NCBI GenBank assembly: GCA_020137815.1
Contig: CM035350.1
Span: forward strand, 1,298,335-1,362,334
DNA: 64,000 bases
Direction: 5' to 3'
Source of the DNA: Hormiphora californensis
Lineage: Eukaryota > Ctenophora > Tentaculata > Cydippida > Pleurobrachiidae
Shown here: positions 11,747 to 28,182 of the stretch, in pieces
Layout of the letters: each line of letters starts with the position of its first letter
Position numbering within the stretch: position 1 is the first letter of the stretch
Made by a program: the position numbers and the translations under genes
Notes under the pieces: generated by a model
The model's database searches: none
Seen by the model: only the letters and a program-made list of their open reading frames with translations
Told to the model about the DNA's origin: nothing

Positions 11747-12326
11747 CTATCAAAATTTAGAAACACTTTCCCTAGCTCACCATGTCACCACAACTATCTC
11801 CCTGGCAGGTTCTTCAAGATGCTGTTCGCCCGAATGCACGGCCGAGGGTGTGACGATGCCAGTGAGTTCTGTGGATCATGCGAGAATAACGCCAGGAGAT
11901 TCTTCATGGCCCGATCAATGAACCACGCTGTCCCTTGTTGTCTTCAGGATGTTATTGAACAGGCTATTGATGTAAGTAAGATGGTAACTGGTAGCTCTAA
12001 CATGGACCTCGAGTTACCTACCAACACCAGATGTCAAGAATATTATTGTCAAGGAGGTTCTATGGTTCTAGTTTGTTTTGTTGAGTAAGGGTTGAGAGAG
12101 AGTTTGCTATTCCAGATCTCTAACTGCAGTATATTCCCCCCAGGGTGCTTCCTACTTCAGGGATGCCTACAGTGGAGAAATGGAGAGAGCCCAGAGCTAC
12201 CTGAGGGAAGCCTTCGCTGACCAACCTGAGCTGATTGCCCAGGCCGAGGCTGCTGCCGCTGCTGTCCAAGAACAGATTGATTGTGTCGCCTCTGTCTACA
12301 GCGACAACAAGAGTTCGTGCGCTTAA
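10735..12326 (+). CDS. Secreted cysteine-rich alpha-helical protein (paralogue C), five coding exons
   Basis: The exons are 10735-10868, 11024-11255, 11381-11673, 11809-11971 and 12144-12326, giving 334 residues, with exon lengths equal to B or differing by multiples of three. The signal peptide is identical to B (MKVVAVLLALVAVSVADIC). Exon 2 is identical to B for most of its length (DCYPNGDAFSALLNSEACSA) and diverges after LRRGVSDV. Later exons keep every cysteine landmark (FCDSGCVDKSAR, FCGSCENNARRFF, VPCCLQDVIEQAI) with many other substitutions. Intron 3 (11674-11808) carries a CT microsatellite. The ending DNKSSCA is shared with B. The gene is a tandem duplicate with its own TATA promoter, so the copies may be co-expressed but independently transcribed. 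Function is unknown, as for B. Confidence 0.88.
11696..11743. repeat. (CT)n microsatellite in intron 3 of gene C
   Basis: A 48-base CT dinucleotide run follows a CACACA segment inside the intron. Confidence 0.9.
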
Positions 12327-12827
12327 GATGCTGGAGATGTTGAAACTCAAACCACCTTGGAACTGGACGAGATATAAAGGGATGTGTGTGTAAAGACTGC
12401 CAATCTATTTTATAGAGTTTAATGTTTTATAAAAATATTATTGACAAGCTTTTCAGAAGATATGTTTTTTAATTAGTTCAATTTAAAAACAAAATTTCAG
12501 AGTTTTAGAAAAACTGATTTTGTCCTCCGGTTTTCGAGTCCTCGGCCGTTCGGATGGGTTATGATGGGTCAAAACGTGGTTCACCCCTTATCCAGTACCC
12601 CCTCTAAAATATGGGCTAGATGAACATAGTAACTTGAGGGAGTGTTTGGAGGCTGGATAGGACGAGGGTAAAATAAAGATAAGCTCTTAGCTCATGAGCA
12701 CTGTCAGGAAGAAAGAGAGTATTTGCCTGGCCTAGAAACTGTATCTCCACTAGCTCGAGAAAAACAGGCATAGAAGCAGTTAGAAATGAAAAACAATTAA
12801 AAATATATACACATTTACAATGGCAAT

Positions 12828-13940
12828 TTACAATTTTATATTATTAAAAGCATAGGTAAAATCATCAACATTATAATCTTTCATTGTCCTGCTGTTTCTT
12901 GACCCACGTATACATAAAAGGCTCAATTTTAAAATGATAAAGGAGAGTCTCACTCTTAAAAAGCTAATAACGTCATTAAAATTCTCATTCTTCTTATTAC
13001 AAATCTTGTTACATAAAAGTTTTAAAAAAGTCTTGCATTCAGGTCCATAGCCTCCTGTTATTGAAAAAATTAAAGGGGTAAAAGTGCCTCTTTCGACATT
13101 TAAAATTCTCTCATTATATTTACACCTTTTCTTAGATTCAAGATATGTAAAAACCTTCTTTGCACTTTTACATTTAGTTATGTAGCTTTTAGAGTTCGGA
13201 TTAATAAGCTGCACATCAAAAAATGCATTCTGTCCATCACGATAAAATCCGTGAGCCTTAATGTCAGGTTTCGCCGAATCTTCCGTCGCCGTTGTCCTTG
13301 TGGTGAAACTTTCTCCATCAACAGCTTGAAGGTCCGGCTCCCTCTCTACGTCATTGCACACGGTTGTAAGTTGGTCAGCTAAGAGGTTGCACAACTTGTT
13401 GTGCCTGTAGATTACATACCCTCCTCTACCACAATTGATTAAATGGGTAGGCGTCCCATCCTCCCCACACACACATTTTTCAGGCATCCGTGGTAGAGGT
13501 TTCCCGTATCTCAACAACAGACCATCCCTAAACTCTCCTTTGTTAAGAACAAAGTCGTACTGTGATAGCGGCAGTGCTGTTAGCCAACTAGATGCTCCCT
13601 CCTCCCGGGCCTGTTCCAAGTGTCTTTGAAGCAATGCATCAGATGTGGAGACAATATTTTCATATAACTCTTTGTATCTTGTCTCCCGCTTCTTTAGCAT
13701 CTCTTCCAAGATTGTCGCATCAACACAGCAATCCTCTTTGTCCGCCATAGCCATTACCAAACTTTCTGTAACTGCCGTAGATATGGAGTACTCTTCCTCG
13801 GCCAGTTCCTCTAGTATGGGGATTCCCAACCCTCCCAACCTTGGTGGTAGAGACATGATCTTCCTCTCTAATGGGGATAGTAGGCAGTTAGAAATCTGGA
13901 GAATTGTGACTTGAGGAAAACTGCTGCAAAACAGTGTTTA
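12828..13940 (-). pseudogene. 5'-truncated retroelement: C-terminal zinc knuckle and endonuclease-like region
   Basis: The open frame runs from a stop near 13940, through an internal Met at 13856, to a stop at 12828. Upstream of the Met it reads LLSPLERKIMSLPPRLGGLG, resembling the end of a reverse-transcriptase region in non-LTR-type elements. It continues with LPLSQYDFVLNKGEFRDGLL, a CxC...HxxxC zinc-knuckle pattern (KCVCGEDGTPTHLINCGRGG), and KPDIKAHGFYRDGQNAFFDV, a possible PD-(D/E)xK endonuclease signature. It ends in a basic segment with FTPLIFSITGGYGPE and RVRLSFIILKLSLLCIRG. No polymerase domain with the YxDD motif is present upstream, so this is a 5'-truncated copy. The 342-codon frame is uninterrupted, meaning a recent insertion or possible domestication. 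It is AT-richer than neighbouring genes. Confidence 0.7.
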
Positions 13941-14013
13941 TGAAGGAGCAGACTGCCAAGGGTAGACAGTTGAGACAAAATCAGTTAATTGTATCGCTTG
14001 TTAGTAAGTTAGC

Positions 14014-14891
14014 ATGACATCTGTTTCTCCTGATGTATTCAATCAGGACACTGTCCTAAAGGAATGTGACGAGTTTCTGTCACGGTTGCGGTTATCGGTT
14101 GACCTCCGGATTGAGAAGATGAATTCGATATCAGAAGATATGACTAACGACCAACTCTGGTCCCTTATAACACACGCTCTAGAGGCCTATTCATTGCTAG
14201 ATGTGAGTTAATAAATTCAATACCACTGCTTCTCAGCTGTAACACATGAATCCCTTGTCCCTAGACGGCTCAACAGTACGAGTCATTTGTTGTCAAATTC
14301 AACGAAAAACTACGGCAAAAGAGATCAAGCCTGTTTAGAGCGCTACGAATAGCGAGAAAGAGCTCAGAAAAGCGTGAGTATTTAAAAGATTAAAACTTCA
14401 ACTGTCCTGTCAACCCGGGTTAACAGTTAACGGTTAACGGTTAACCCTAAATTTTATATGACACAGATCTCCATATTTTAGAAGCATTGGAGATAGCTGA
14501 TGCGCTAAAAGAAGAAGTAGGACAACCAACATCTATGACCAGCTTGGCTCGGTGCAGGGCTCACATTGCACCATCAATGTCAGGTTAGTAATACAATTAG
14601 GACATTCTCTATGTTACAGTCAGGCTAACAGGGTATGTTTAACAACACCCCCCTCCCACACCAGGGAAATCCCTAACTGCAGTGTGTCAGAGTAAAGAGC
14701 TCCAAGATCTGATAGCACAAGACCCCGCACTACAGGATATGCCCCTGAGACGGGCCGCGGTTAGCAAGTTGTGTGAGCTGCGGATCAAGGCAGTGAGGTG
14801 TGTTACTGCACTATCCAGGGAGGAATTGAAGGTTTGGGAGAGCACTGGACATGTTGGACTTAACGATCGGCTAAATGATCCCCCTAATTGA
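14014..14891 (+). CDS. Small alpha-helical protein of unknown function, four exons
   Basis: The exons are 14014-14202, 14265-14373, 14467-14583 (alternative acceptor at 14481) and 14665-14891, giving 213 residues with consistent phases. The protein starts MTSVSPDVFNQDTVLKECDE. It is strongly helical with heptad-like leucines (LSRLRLSVDLRI; HALEAYSLLD; QYESFVVKFNEKLRQKRSSL) and basic patches such as FRALRIARKSSEK. Two in-frame AG acceptors precede exon 3 (14466 and 14480), differing by 14 bases. Only the first preserves the frame with the donor phase used, unless one of the flanking boundaries differs. There is no signal peptide or membrane segment. It starts just after the retroelement remnant and in the opposite orientation. 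The family is unrecognised; a coiled-coil scaffold or complex subunit is a guess. Confidence 0.65.
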
Positions 14892-16161
14892 CTGATTTTT
14901 GTGTGTGTAATTTGATGTGTTTTTCCTAATTAGTGCGTTGTTCAATTAGGGTGTCCTATATGGGGGCTATTATAACTCGCTACTGTAAACAAGTGTCCGC
15001 GCAGATCACAGCCCCCCTAGGGGTTTGAGAGTTGCTTGGGTGGACCCTTGTCGTTATCCCCTGAGGAGGGACAGAGGTCTTAGTGCTCATCCCTCTCCTC
15101 CTCTCTATCGTTCTCTCTCTCACTCTCTCTCTCTCTCTCCATCCCTCTCTCTGTTTTTCTTCCCCTTCCCTTTTCCTCATTGCATTAGTACTCTGCTTGG
15201 TTTTGACCGCCGCCGTTCATCACGGTTGTCGACCTTTGGCACTGTTCTCACGCCGTGGCTAAACTAGGTCTGGTTAAATCGGGAAGGTTTACCACGCATA
15301 GTACCCACAGCATGTGAAGTGTGTAAGTGCAGTGACATGGCTTGCACTGGCACTAGCACAATCTCCCAGCCAACAGTGCAGCTCTCCAGCCACCAGGCTA
15401 CCACTCCGACTTGTTTGTTTCAAGCTCTGTGTTTGTCTTTTTGTTGCACCCTAGTACAGTCTCACAGTGCGTGTACATGACCGGGTATGCCGCAAGATTG
15501 ATACAGGGTATGCATATTGACCCCCCTCTAGAGCATGCATTCCTCTCTCTGTCTTGGAATGTGTACTCAAATTGACGAATCTGATTGGCACCCATCCCTC
15601 CGTCATACCTGACCAGGGACTGCATCTCACATAGCAGGAGGGGGTTCAGGTCTCTCTCTCTGAGAGCTATGTGCAGTAGTGTCACGTGACACATGTATCT
15701 CAACTCTCATTGGTTGGTATGTGTCACGTGATGAGGTTGCGCGTACCTCGCGTGACTCTATCTCCTCTGTCACATGTCACATTTTTTCAACTCTTGTCTC
15801 GCTATATGAGGAGTGGCTAAGTTGCCAACCACTATATATTATGAGAGTCAACTCAGTCCCTCTTACAGATCAGTTCCAGTGATTGTTTATGTAGTACCTG
15901 CTTCTGTATTGTATTTGTCCCTTAGTTTAACTGTATGGCACTAGTGCCTTTCTGAATAATGAGAGTTGAGCCATTATTTCCTACTATCTTAGTAATGCGT
16001 CTTTGAAGCGTGCTTGTTGCTCCAGATTGTTGACAGTCAAACCCAACCAGCCCGCCGCCCGGTTCTAACTTGCCCCATTTTATCCTAACTTTTCCCATCT
16101 CTTAGTCTTATCTAGTAGCAGTGATGCATGTGCCCTAACTTATCCCATTTCTGTTATCTAG
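14892..16161. promoter_or_regulatory. Upstream region of the transcription-factor gene with CACGTG E-boxes
   Basis: No coding exon is supported here. There is a short CT-rich tract at about 15090-15170. Two CACGTGA sites within about 40 bases (TGTCACGTGACAC near 15681-15693 and GTGTCACGTGATG near 15721-15733) are followed by GCGTGACTC near 15749. A TATATATTATG run lies near 15834. The E-box cluster suggests control by bHLH-type factors, which is inference from motif density only. Confidence 0.4.
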
Positions 16162-16167
16162 TGTGAT

Positions 16168-21943
<5,776 letters not shown>

Positions 21944-24814
21944 ATGACTGACACTATTTTGCCCGGGGAGGAGGTCGGTGGAGCGTGTGCCAGGGTCATC
22001 TTTACAGGTTTGTAAAGGCCGATAAATATGGATGGGTCTAGCTTCTACCAGTTCTCATTAGTGCTCGCCAGCGCTGCAGTAGTGGTCCCATTTCTTGTAT
22101 TTTTCATACGCGGGTCTCAATAAGACAGGCCCCACCCACCACCCAACTCCATGAATCATGGGACACCCTCAGGGTCTGACGAGACATGATTGGAATTCCC
22201 CCAATTTCTGAGAAGGTTTTCCCCTGTCCATATATTGACAGTGTTACAAGAGCTTGTCAGGAGATAAGAGGGGGGGGGTCAATCAGATCTGTCTTGAGAG
22301 TTGAGGGCTTAGGACCAACACATTATGTCATGACAGGGAGAGATGGGGGGGGGGGCTAATTACAGATGACCCTCCTCTCAAAAACCGGACCCAATTACTC
22401 CTCTTCCCATATCACTCTTTCCCCTGCTCTCCCTCCCTCTCACCCTCCCTCTCCCTCTCTCTTACTCTCGACTAATTACTAATGACGTAGTGAGGGATTT
22501 ACTGAGATTCTCAGTGAGAACAACTCATAATATAATAATTTCATGCCCCAGCCCCATACAATAACCTTTCAACGATCGGAATGGTTTAACTGGGAATTTA
22601 CTTACCATCCTCCCCTAAAACTAAATGTAAAGCACACCCCTGACCCCTCCCCTTACTCAACAACCCCCTTATTTCAGGTCCTAACGGAATGAGTGACTAC
22701 CGGGCCCAGGTTGTATCAGACTACGAGTACATTGGGGAGGCAGCGAACAACAAGAGCAGTACAACTAGCACTAAGTTCCTGTCTAGGGAGGCTGAAGGTG
22801 CTGAATACCCTCCCGCTAGGAAACAATACGTAGGTCTATCCTGTCAGAGCATTGGCCTGACAGAGTCTATCTGTTACGGAGCTGTCAGGCCAATGCTCTG
22901 ACAGTTACGGAGGGAGCATTGCAGTTGCTTAGCAACAATCCCCTCTTGTGTTTACAACTTCACTAGTGTAATCTCTCTCGGTGGAAATGTCTATCAAATG
23001 TTCTCTCTTCAGGTAGGTGAGATAGGATGGATGGTAGGGGATGGATTTATGAACATGGTAAATGATGGAGTGGTCAAGTCTGGCCACCAGATTCAGCGAA
23101 AATGGGCCCGCCAAGCCCTTGAGGATAGGACGACCCAGAAGATGCAGACCTTAGAAGGGTGAGTCAGATTGACAGACGTACTAGTGATCAGGAGAGACCC
23201 GTAGGGCTCCACCCTCTTTAGATCTGTCCCTTCTCCATCTCTTTTTTAGATCCTATTTTTGCATTGTACTCTCTCTTTCTATCTTTTCCTATATCATCCC
23301 ATTTTATCAAGTCCCTCAAAGTTTACTTCAACCTCTCACATCCTCTCTATTTCAGGGGTCCGGACAACTTAAATAGAGGTAAGCATAGTTATAGAAAGGG
23401 AATTTTTAGAAAGAGAGATAGAAAAAGATAATAGTCCAGTCATGAATCACGCGCCAGATGCTCCAAGTCCAATCTCGCTCCTTATGTCAGATCTTATTGT
23501 GTACTCCATATATATTTCTAAACCATGAGACCATGATTACCTACAGGTGCATTACCCCCTAATGCACTGAGCAGCTGTTATTAGTCCAGACAATTATCCG
23601 ACCAATTCTCTCTATCTCTATCTCAGTCTCTCTCTGCCACCTATCCATGGCTGCATTCTTAACAGTTCTTACTACATTGCAGTTATGGGCCTCTTCTGTT
23701 GTTTCTACCTAGACTACATCTTTGCATTGGTCTCCATAGCAACTCTAGTAGTCTCCACTCTACTAAACCCCCTAGTTCTCTACTACCGGGTCTCCAACTT
23801 CTCCCGCTCCCTTCCCTCCATCCTATTCCTGGTTCTATCCATCACAGACCTCACTATGGGTCTACTTCTCCCCATATACATCTCCTACCATCTGCTAAAG
23901 CCCACCCGGGAGCCCCTAGTGAGACCTGCTACCCCTGGGGACGTCCTCCATTTTCTACTGTTTAGAGTCCTAGCCGGGGGGTCCGCCATCTTGACGGGTC
24001 TAATAGCGGTGTGTCGGTGGCTCCAAGTTAGACGGCCCATGATGGGGCTGGGTAGGAAGGTGGTGGTGGGGTACACTGTGTCAGTGTGGTTGGGCACCCA
24101 ACTGGGAGGCAACCTGTACGGGGTGTTGAGGTGTGGACTGGATGGAGCTAACTGGACTAACAACTACCAGACGGTGGTTACCAATGGGTGCGGGGTGCCC
24201 TCTCTCATGGCCCACTGGGTGGTTATCGGGCATGCCTGGGCAGGTCTGACAGCCTCCCTGGTAACAGTGGTTCAGTTGAGGAGGGTGGCCCACCCAGCCA
24301 CAGTCAGATCAACTAGACATGGTATAGGAACCATCCTGGCCATGAACACCCTGTTATCTCTACACACGGTGGTTACCATAGTGATGTTCCTAGTTAACAG
24401 ACCCACCCTGGACTGGGATCACGGGCTGGTTGAGGGTTACCATGACGCCTCAGCACCCCTGAATGCAGCTCTCTACTACTTTCTACCAGTGGGATTCGCA
24501 GCATGGAACCCAGTACTAGTGTTGGCTGGGAACAAGAGAATCAGAGAGTTCTTAGTGAGAAGTGTCAACCCGCCCCATAGGCCCACCCTGCAGGCTTGTC
24601 TAGTTACAGGCAGTCGTAACTCAGTCTTATAGACCAGGGGTAAGAGTTGAGTAAGGGGTGATAAGAAATATATCTGTTAACCCACCATCCAACCACTACA
24701 GGCGTATCTGGTTACCCCCCTGGTATGACGCTGAGAGAGTCCCTGGGGTTCGTTGTACCCAATACAGCCCGATCTGAGGCCAGCAGTGCTGCAAGCAGTA
24801 TCCAACAGGAATAG
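21944..24814 (+). CDS. Small soluble protein of unknown function; host gene of a nested receptor
   Basis: The exons are 21944-22007, 22678-22829, 23013-23158, 23356-23378 and 24702-24814, giving 165 residues. The protein starts MTDTILPGEEVGGACARVIF, then has GPNGMSDYRAQVVSDYEYIG, EIGWMVGDGFMNMVNDGVVK and basic QIQRKWARQALEDRTTQKMQ. The last exon gives GVSGYPPGMTLRESLGFVVP and ends SSAASSIQQE. Phase 1 at the end of the 23-base exon 4 matches phase 1 at the start of the final exon, so these join directly. The 947-base single-exon 7TM frame at 23685-24632 then lies wholly inside intron 4. There is no signal peptide or membrane segment in the soluble form. Exon 4 can equally join in frame to an acceptor at 23682, immediately before that receptor's Met, so alternative last exons are possible. 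The family is unrecognised. Confidence 0.6.
22841..22904. repeat. Perfect 23-bp inverted repeat (dispersed CTGTCAGAGCATTGGCC family)
   Basis: Arms at 22841-22863 and 22882-22904 are exact reverse complements separated by 18 bases. The hairpin begins 12 bases after the donor of exon 2 of the gene at 21944-24814. Related motifs occur at 9211, 31932, 36403, 51157 and 51191. Confidence 0.9.
23685..24632 (+). CDS. Divergent rhodopsin-like 7TM receptor, single exon nested in an intron
   Basis: A continuous 315-residue frame starts MGLFCCFYLDYIFALVSIAT. Seven hydrophobic segments are visible. TM1 holds the Asn of LLNPLVLYY and TM2 holds the Asp of LVLSITDLTMGLLLP. TM3 is followed by CRWLQVRR where DRY is usual. 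TM4 contains YTVSVWLGTQLG, TM5 is near HAWAGLTASLVTVV, and TM6 is near GTILAMNTLLSLHTVVTIV. TM7 has WNPVLVLAG in place of NPxxY. Both micro-switch motifs are therefore altered, so signalling may be atypical. A good acceptor (CATTGCAG) ends at 23682, three bases before the Met, and lets the exon be read in frame after host exon 4. It could be an independent intronic gene or an alternative last exon giving a receptor with a long N-terminus. A donor-like CGTAACT near 24616 could join to 24702. Confidence 0.78.
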   Translation: MGLFCCFYLDYIFALVSIATLVVSTLLNPLVLYYRVSNFSRSLPSILFLVLSITDLTMGLLLPIYISYHLLKPTREPLVRPATPGDVLHFLLFRVLAGGSAILTGLIAVCRWLQVRRPMMGLGRKVVVGYTVSVWLGTQLGGNLYGVLRCGLDGANWTNNYQTVVTNGCGVPSLMAHWVVIGHAWAGLTASLVTVVQLRRVAHPATVRSTRHGIGTILAMNTLLSLHTVVTIVMFLVNRPTLDWDHGLVEGYHDASAPLNAALYYFLPVGFAAWNPVLVLAGNKRIREFLVRSVNPPHRPTLQACLVTGSRNSVL

Positions 24815-24948
24815 GAACATTATGTATAGGACTGTGAAGAAACACTGGTGTGTTGAAAATGTAATCCTTTGTTCTAAATCTAATTTGAAAAGTTTGATAT
24901 TCTCATAATTATGGGGGGGGGGGGGACATGTTAATTTTTTTAACTTTG

Positions 24949-25919
24949 TTAAGGCCAGAGGGGGGGGGGGTCGGGGGGTCTAAAAAGTCACTTTCGGACC
25001 AGATGAAATAGTTGGAATCGTTTTAGCGCGCACCGTTAAGGAAAAAATTGAGGTTAACTTTTGGCCCAAAATGAATGTAAACCTCAAAAAAGCTTGTATT
25101 TATGTCACCTACACAGATGAAAATGGTACCAATCGACAGATCTTATCAAGGAGACCAAGTAATCAAAGTTTCAGAGGTCTAAGTCATATAGTTGTTCAAA
25201 TATTTGAGGTTAACATATCTCCCAAAAAACAACCTTTTGTTGAATATTTCAGAACATTTTTTTCACTTTATGCTCCACTTCCTGAAGAGACGGCTAGGAC
25301 CTGGGCCTTGAAACTTGGCAGTTATGATCCTGAGATGGTGAACTAAAAATCTGGTGCAGCGATTTTTGATTTAGGCCCTAGTTCCTGAAATATTGAGGTT
25401 AACGTTTCAAAAATCAAGCTTTTTAAAATGTTAACCTCAATATTTCAGGAACAAGGGCCTAAATCAAAAATCGCTGCACCAGATTTTTAGTTCACCATCT
25501 CAGGATCATAACTGCCAAGTTTCAAGGCCCAGGTCCTAGCCGTCTCTTCAGGAAGTGGAGCATAAAGTGAAATCGTGGACCTAAAGTTATCCAACAAAAG
25601 GTTGTTTTTTGGGAGATATGTTAACCTCAAATAACTGAGCAACGATATGACTTAGACCTCTGAAACTTTGAATGCTTGGTCTCCTTGATAAGATCTATCG
25701 ATTGGTACCATTTTCATCTGTGTAGGTGACATAAATACAAGCTTTTTTTGAGGTTTACATTCATTTTAGGCGAAAAGTTAACCTCAAAAAACAGGGCCTC
25801 CTGATACACTTGGTGCGCAGCTACCCTATCCAAAACTTTCCTACCCCCGAGTTACATCACATATGTAAACCTCAGAAAAGTGCATTTTTTGACCCTCGGA
25901 CCCCCCCCTCTGGCCTTAA
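24949..25919. mobile_element. Foldback element with TTAA target duplication (piggyBac-like, non-autonomous)
   Basis: The element GGCCAGAGGGGG...CCCCCTCTGGCC (24953-25915) is flanked on both sides by TTAA (24949-24952 and 25916-25919). Its interior is a long imperfect palindrome of about 355 bases per arm (about 25054-25407 and 25428-25783) centred near 25418. TTAA duplications are characteristic of the piggyBac superfamily. It has no transposase. The 91-codon frame at 25071 lies in one arm and is mirrored in the other, so it is not treated as a gene. Confidence 0.78.
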
Positions 25920-27026
25920 TATTAACATCGAAAAAACAGGTGATTTATTAACATAATTAACAAAAGTTAACAAACATTAACAAATGCCATTTATACCATC
26001 TAAAGTCCCTTTAGCACGTGTTTTTTGGTATTACACATGCTGCATGTTGTTCTGCGAACAAAGATGTTCCTTCTGCATGATTTGCATACCCCCAAGCCGT
26101 CTACTACAGCCTTCCCACAACGATTTGTTCCATTTTGTAAATTCGAACAAAAACTAGCCAACCTGAACCGCAATTGAGGTCAAATGACACTAATCCACAT
26201 TTTCCAACCTTAAAAACTTAATAAGACTCATAAATTTACCTTCAATCGAAAAATATCCCAAAAATAATTTTTTCTAAAAAAACACAAGGATTTGTAGCGA
26301 AGCAAATTTTCAATTTTTGACCAAAAAAAGCAATTTTGGGAATTTTTTCGTATTTTTCAAACAGAAACGTTGTACATCACTTTCTTTCGTCTGAAGAATG
26401 GATTATCAATGAAAAAATTACATTCAAGTGACATTTTACACGCTAAATTGAAATATTCGTACTCTTTAAATTTTGATCGATTTGGAGCCAAAAAACTTGT
26501 ATGTTGGACTTTGGTTATCGGAGGAGGCCTTGCATGGGTATACAAACGTTAGATAAGTTATTAAACTACAAAATTAAATCAGTTAAAGTCGTATTATCAA
26601 CCGATAACACCAATATTTTAGCATTTGTTAATTTTGTTAATTGGGGGGGTCGTCATGTTAATTTTGTTAATGTTTTGTTAATTAACAAACGACCCTTGGT
26701 GAAACATTAACAAAATTAACAAAATTAACAAAATTAACAAAAATCGCGTTTTAGATGTTTTTAGTCGGTTTATAGCTGTTTTATGTGTTTTTAGGTGTGT
26801 TTAGGTGTTTCTATCATAAACTCACTATCTCCCATGGCAGATATTTCATAGCTAGGATAGTTGTTTGGATTTTATCAAAGGTTTTGAGGTAAGAAAATAG
26901 TCATTATATAGTATACGAGTAAAGAACACCAGTTTAATGTATAAACTGGTTTTTATGGGCCAAATATGGCTCACCCTGATTTAGTGGCACCCCGATTTAG
27001 TGGCAGGGATTTTCCTTGGTAACGAA

Positions 27027-27101
27027 GTTACCCCTCCCTTGCCGGCGCGGCGTGCGAAGCACGCCAAACGAAGGCCGCGAAGCGGCCTGAGTAGGGGTAA
27101 C
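27027..27101. repeat. Inverted repeat enclosing two GCGAAGC mini-hairpins
   Basis: Outer arms GTTACCCCT (27027-27035) and AGGGGTAAC (27093-27101) enclose GGCGTGCGAAGCACGCC (27049-27065) and GGCCGCGAAGCGGCC (27073-27087). Both inner stems close on a GAA loop within the GCGAAGC core, known to form unusually stable DNA mini-hairpins. The block is strikingly GC-rich within AT-rich mobile DNA. Confidence 0.8.
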
Positions 27102-28182
27102 AAACCCGCTTTGATTCACTTCAAAAATTAATAGCTCCTCAACCACTCAATGAAAATGCACCAAATTTTGGTATTCCCCACCAAATTGTCTGAAAATTAT
27201 AATTCTGTTTTCATATTTAAAAAATTATCCCCGGAACCTTGGTTTTGAAATCAGTTTTAGGTGTTAATGATGAAAAAAATTTTTGAAAAAGTAGGTCAGG
27301 TATGCTTAACATCATATCAAAGATCGTGGCAAAGTTTGAAGTTTCTATCTTGAAAGGTCTGGCCATCAAAATTAAAAAGGTCTTGAAGTTGAACCATTTG
27401 TACAAAACATGTTGTAACTCAGCTTCTACTTTGCCAAATTAAACCTGGTTTGAAACACTGAACTGCTAATCTATCCCTCCGAATACGGACGAAGTTTGAA
27501 ACCGCCAGCTCTATTGGCCGCTCTGCAATACTTGTTTGTGTCAAAGAAATCAGGAAAGTAACGAGATTTGGTCTCGGTGTGGCCCTGTGCGCGGCTCAAA
27601 CCCCTTAGCTAGAACTATGTAGTGTAGACTACAACTTTTCAGTGCTCAGTATAACGTTTTGGGCGCGCTATAAAAATAGGGCAAGCCCTTCTGATACCTC
27701 TAAACAGAGTGTGAGGTGTCTTCGATACCAAGGATTTTCCCCCCAAAAATTTTTAGAATTTTTTTTGTGAAATTTTCTTGAATTTTTTTTAAAAGGAATA
27801 CCAGCCACGTCCGAATCGTGTTTCGAATCGGTGCATCTTATCGCATGTCCTGCTGCTAATTGGACAGTTCGGAACGAACCGATAAGTGATCCCCATGGGG
27901 CCATTGAATCACATGTTTACCAAGCGTCAAAATGGGGGGGGGGGGGGGGGGGTGCACCCAAAAAAACCAACCATACCCTGGATTTTCAAAATTGTTGATT
28001 TTTTTGGTCGTTTTTGATTTTTTTGATTTTTTTGATCTTTTTTAATTTTTTTTGATCTTTTTTGATCTTTTTTGATCTTTTTTTATTTTTTTTGATCGTT
28101 TTTGATTTTTTTAAAATTTTTTAATCGTTTTTTATTTTGTTTGATCGTTTTTGATTTTTTTGAACTTTTTTGTTCAACATTA

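Noticed and set aside
25071-25346. 91-codon frame inside the TTAA-flanked foldback
   Set aside because: Mirrored in the other arm and without recognisable motifs; more likely non-coding palindrome sequence.
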